A DNA stretch of 5,841 nucleotides from Actinomycetota bacterium (GTDB lineage: Bacteria > Actinomycetota > Coriobacteriia > Coriobacteriales > RUG844), in contig JAAXUU010000103.1 of NCBI GenBank assembly GCA_013335845.1, positions 1-5,841 of the forward strand. The letters run 5' to 3'. The position numbers and the translations under genes are program-made. The notes beneath the pieces are model-generated. The model made no database searches. It saw only the letters and a list, made by a program, of their open reading frames with translations, and was not told the DNA's origin. Shown here in pieces: positions 5,604-5,841 of the stretch. Position 1 is the first letter of the stretch, and every line of letters starts with the position of its first letter.

Positions 5604-5841
5604 ATGGAGTTTGTAACTGTTCTTGATTCTCCGGTTGGGCTATTGACCGTTTCGAGTGACGGTGAGTATCTCACCGGTCTTTGGATCGCAGGACAGAAGT
5701 ATTTCGCTGCTCCGTTGCAAAAAGCGCATGATGCTGTGACGGCTAACAGAGTCACGGCCGATGAATTGTCGGTCTTCGTCGAGACACGCGCTTGGCTGGA
5801 CAGATTTTTCGAGGGCGAAGACCCCGGCCCGATTCCTGCAG
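5604..5841 (+). CDS. ogt: Methylated-DNA-protein cysteine methyltransferase, N-terminal part
   Basis: Open to the right edge; 79 codons are visible. The start MEFVTVLDSPVGLLTV followed by GEYLTGLWIAGQKYF is characteristic of the N-terminal ribonuclease-H-like domain of Ogt/MGMT proteins. The helix region AWLDRFFEGEDPGP also matches the stretch before the DNA-binding domain. Full-length members transfer the methyl group from O6-methylguanine (and O4-methylthymine) to a Cys in a PCHR motif, a one-use repair reaction. That Cys lies beyond the window, so activity cannot be confirmed. No Ada-type zinc domain precedes it, which favours the constitutive Ogt form. GGAGAGG (5590-5596) lies 7 bases before the ATG. 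The gene is divergent from the MFS transporter. Confidence 0.9.
   Translation, partial: MEFVTVLDSPVGLLTVSSDGEYLTGLWIAGQKYFAAPLQKAHDAVTANRVTADELSVFVETRAWLDRFFEGEDPGPIPA

Noticed and set aside
5387..5755. 122-codon minus-strand open frame across the ogt start
   Set aside because: It is antisense to the clear Ogt N-terminus and has no family features.
1..5841. CRISPR array, tRNA, rRNA, insertion sequence or toxin-antitoxin pair
   Set aside because: I saw no regularly spaced repeats, cloverleaf, intact transposase gene or paired small genes on either strand.

Overview
The window reads as ordinary chromosomal DNA from a bacterium of roughly even base composition (hand-counted 60-base lines give 47-50% GC for the ABC, MFS and glycosylase genes). 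Every gene has a Shine-Dalgarno sequence, spacing is tight, and the protein families are typical of Gram-positive anaerobes. Coriobacteriia or Clostridia are my best guess for the source. That is an inference from protein style only, because no rRNA, tRNA or taxon-specific marker is present.

Layout, left to right. Positions 1-2118 (+ strand) hold the 3' end of one ABC exporter half-transporter and a complete second one. The two overlap by 8 bases and almost certainly encode a heterodimeric ABC exporter of the BmrCD/LmrCD/TM287-288 type. The first subunit has Gln where the switch-loop His is expected. The second keeps the catalytic Glu and His but has an SQGQ signature. This is the known pattern of one degenerate and one working ATP site. 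The second ABC gene converges, with only 22 bases between the stop codons, on a minus-strand gene for a tocopherol-cyclase-like protein (2141-3148). The next two genes, in order of rising coordinate, are also on the minus strand: a DNA-deoxyinosine (hypoxanthine) glycosylase-like protein of the UDG superfamily (3323-3841) and a 12-helix MFS transporter (4116-5312). A divergent + strand gene begins at 5604 and runs off the right edge. It is the N-terminal part of an Ogt-type methylated-DNA-protein cysteine methyltransferase.

The three minus-strand genes are separated by gaps of 174 and 274 bases, so they need not form one operon. The larger gap holds a perfect 10-bp inverted repeat (probable MFS terminator), a consensus TATAAT on the minus strand and a 12-bp palindrome. 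Two genes (glycosylase, Ogt) act in repair of damaged bases, and two systems (ABC pair, MFS) move small molecules across the membrane. No sequence evidence ties them into one pathway.

I found no CRISPR array, mobile element, tRNA or rRNA, and no clearly new multi-gene system. The most unusual item is the tocopherol-cyclase-like gene. It is more GC-rich than its neighbours in the lines I counted and has no prenylquinone-pathway partner in view.
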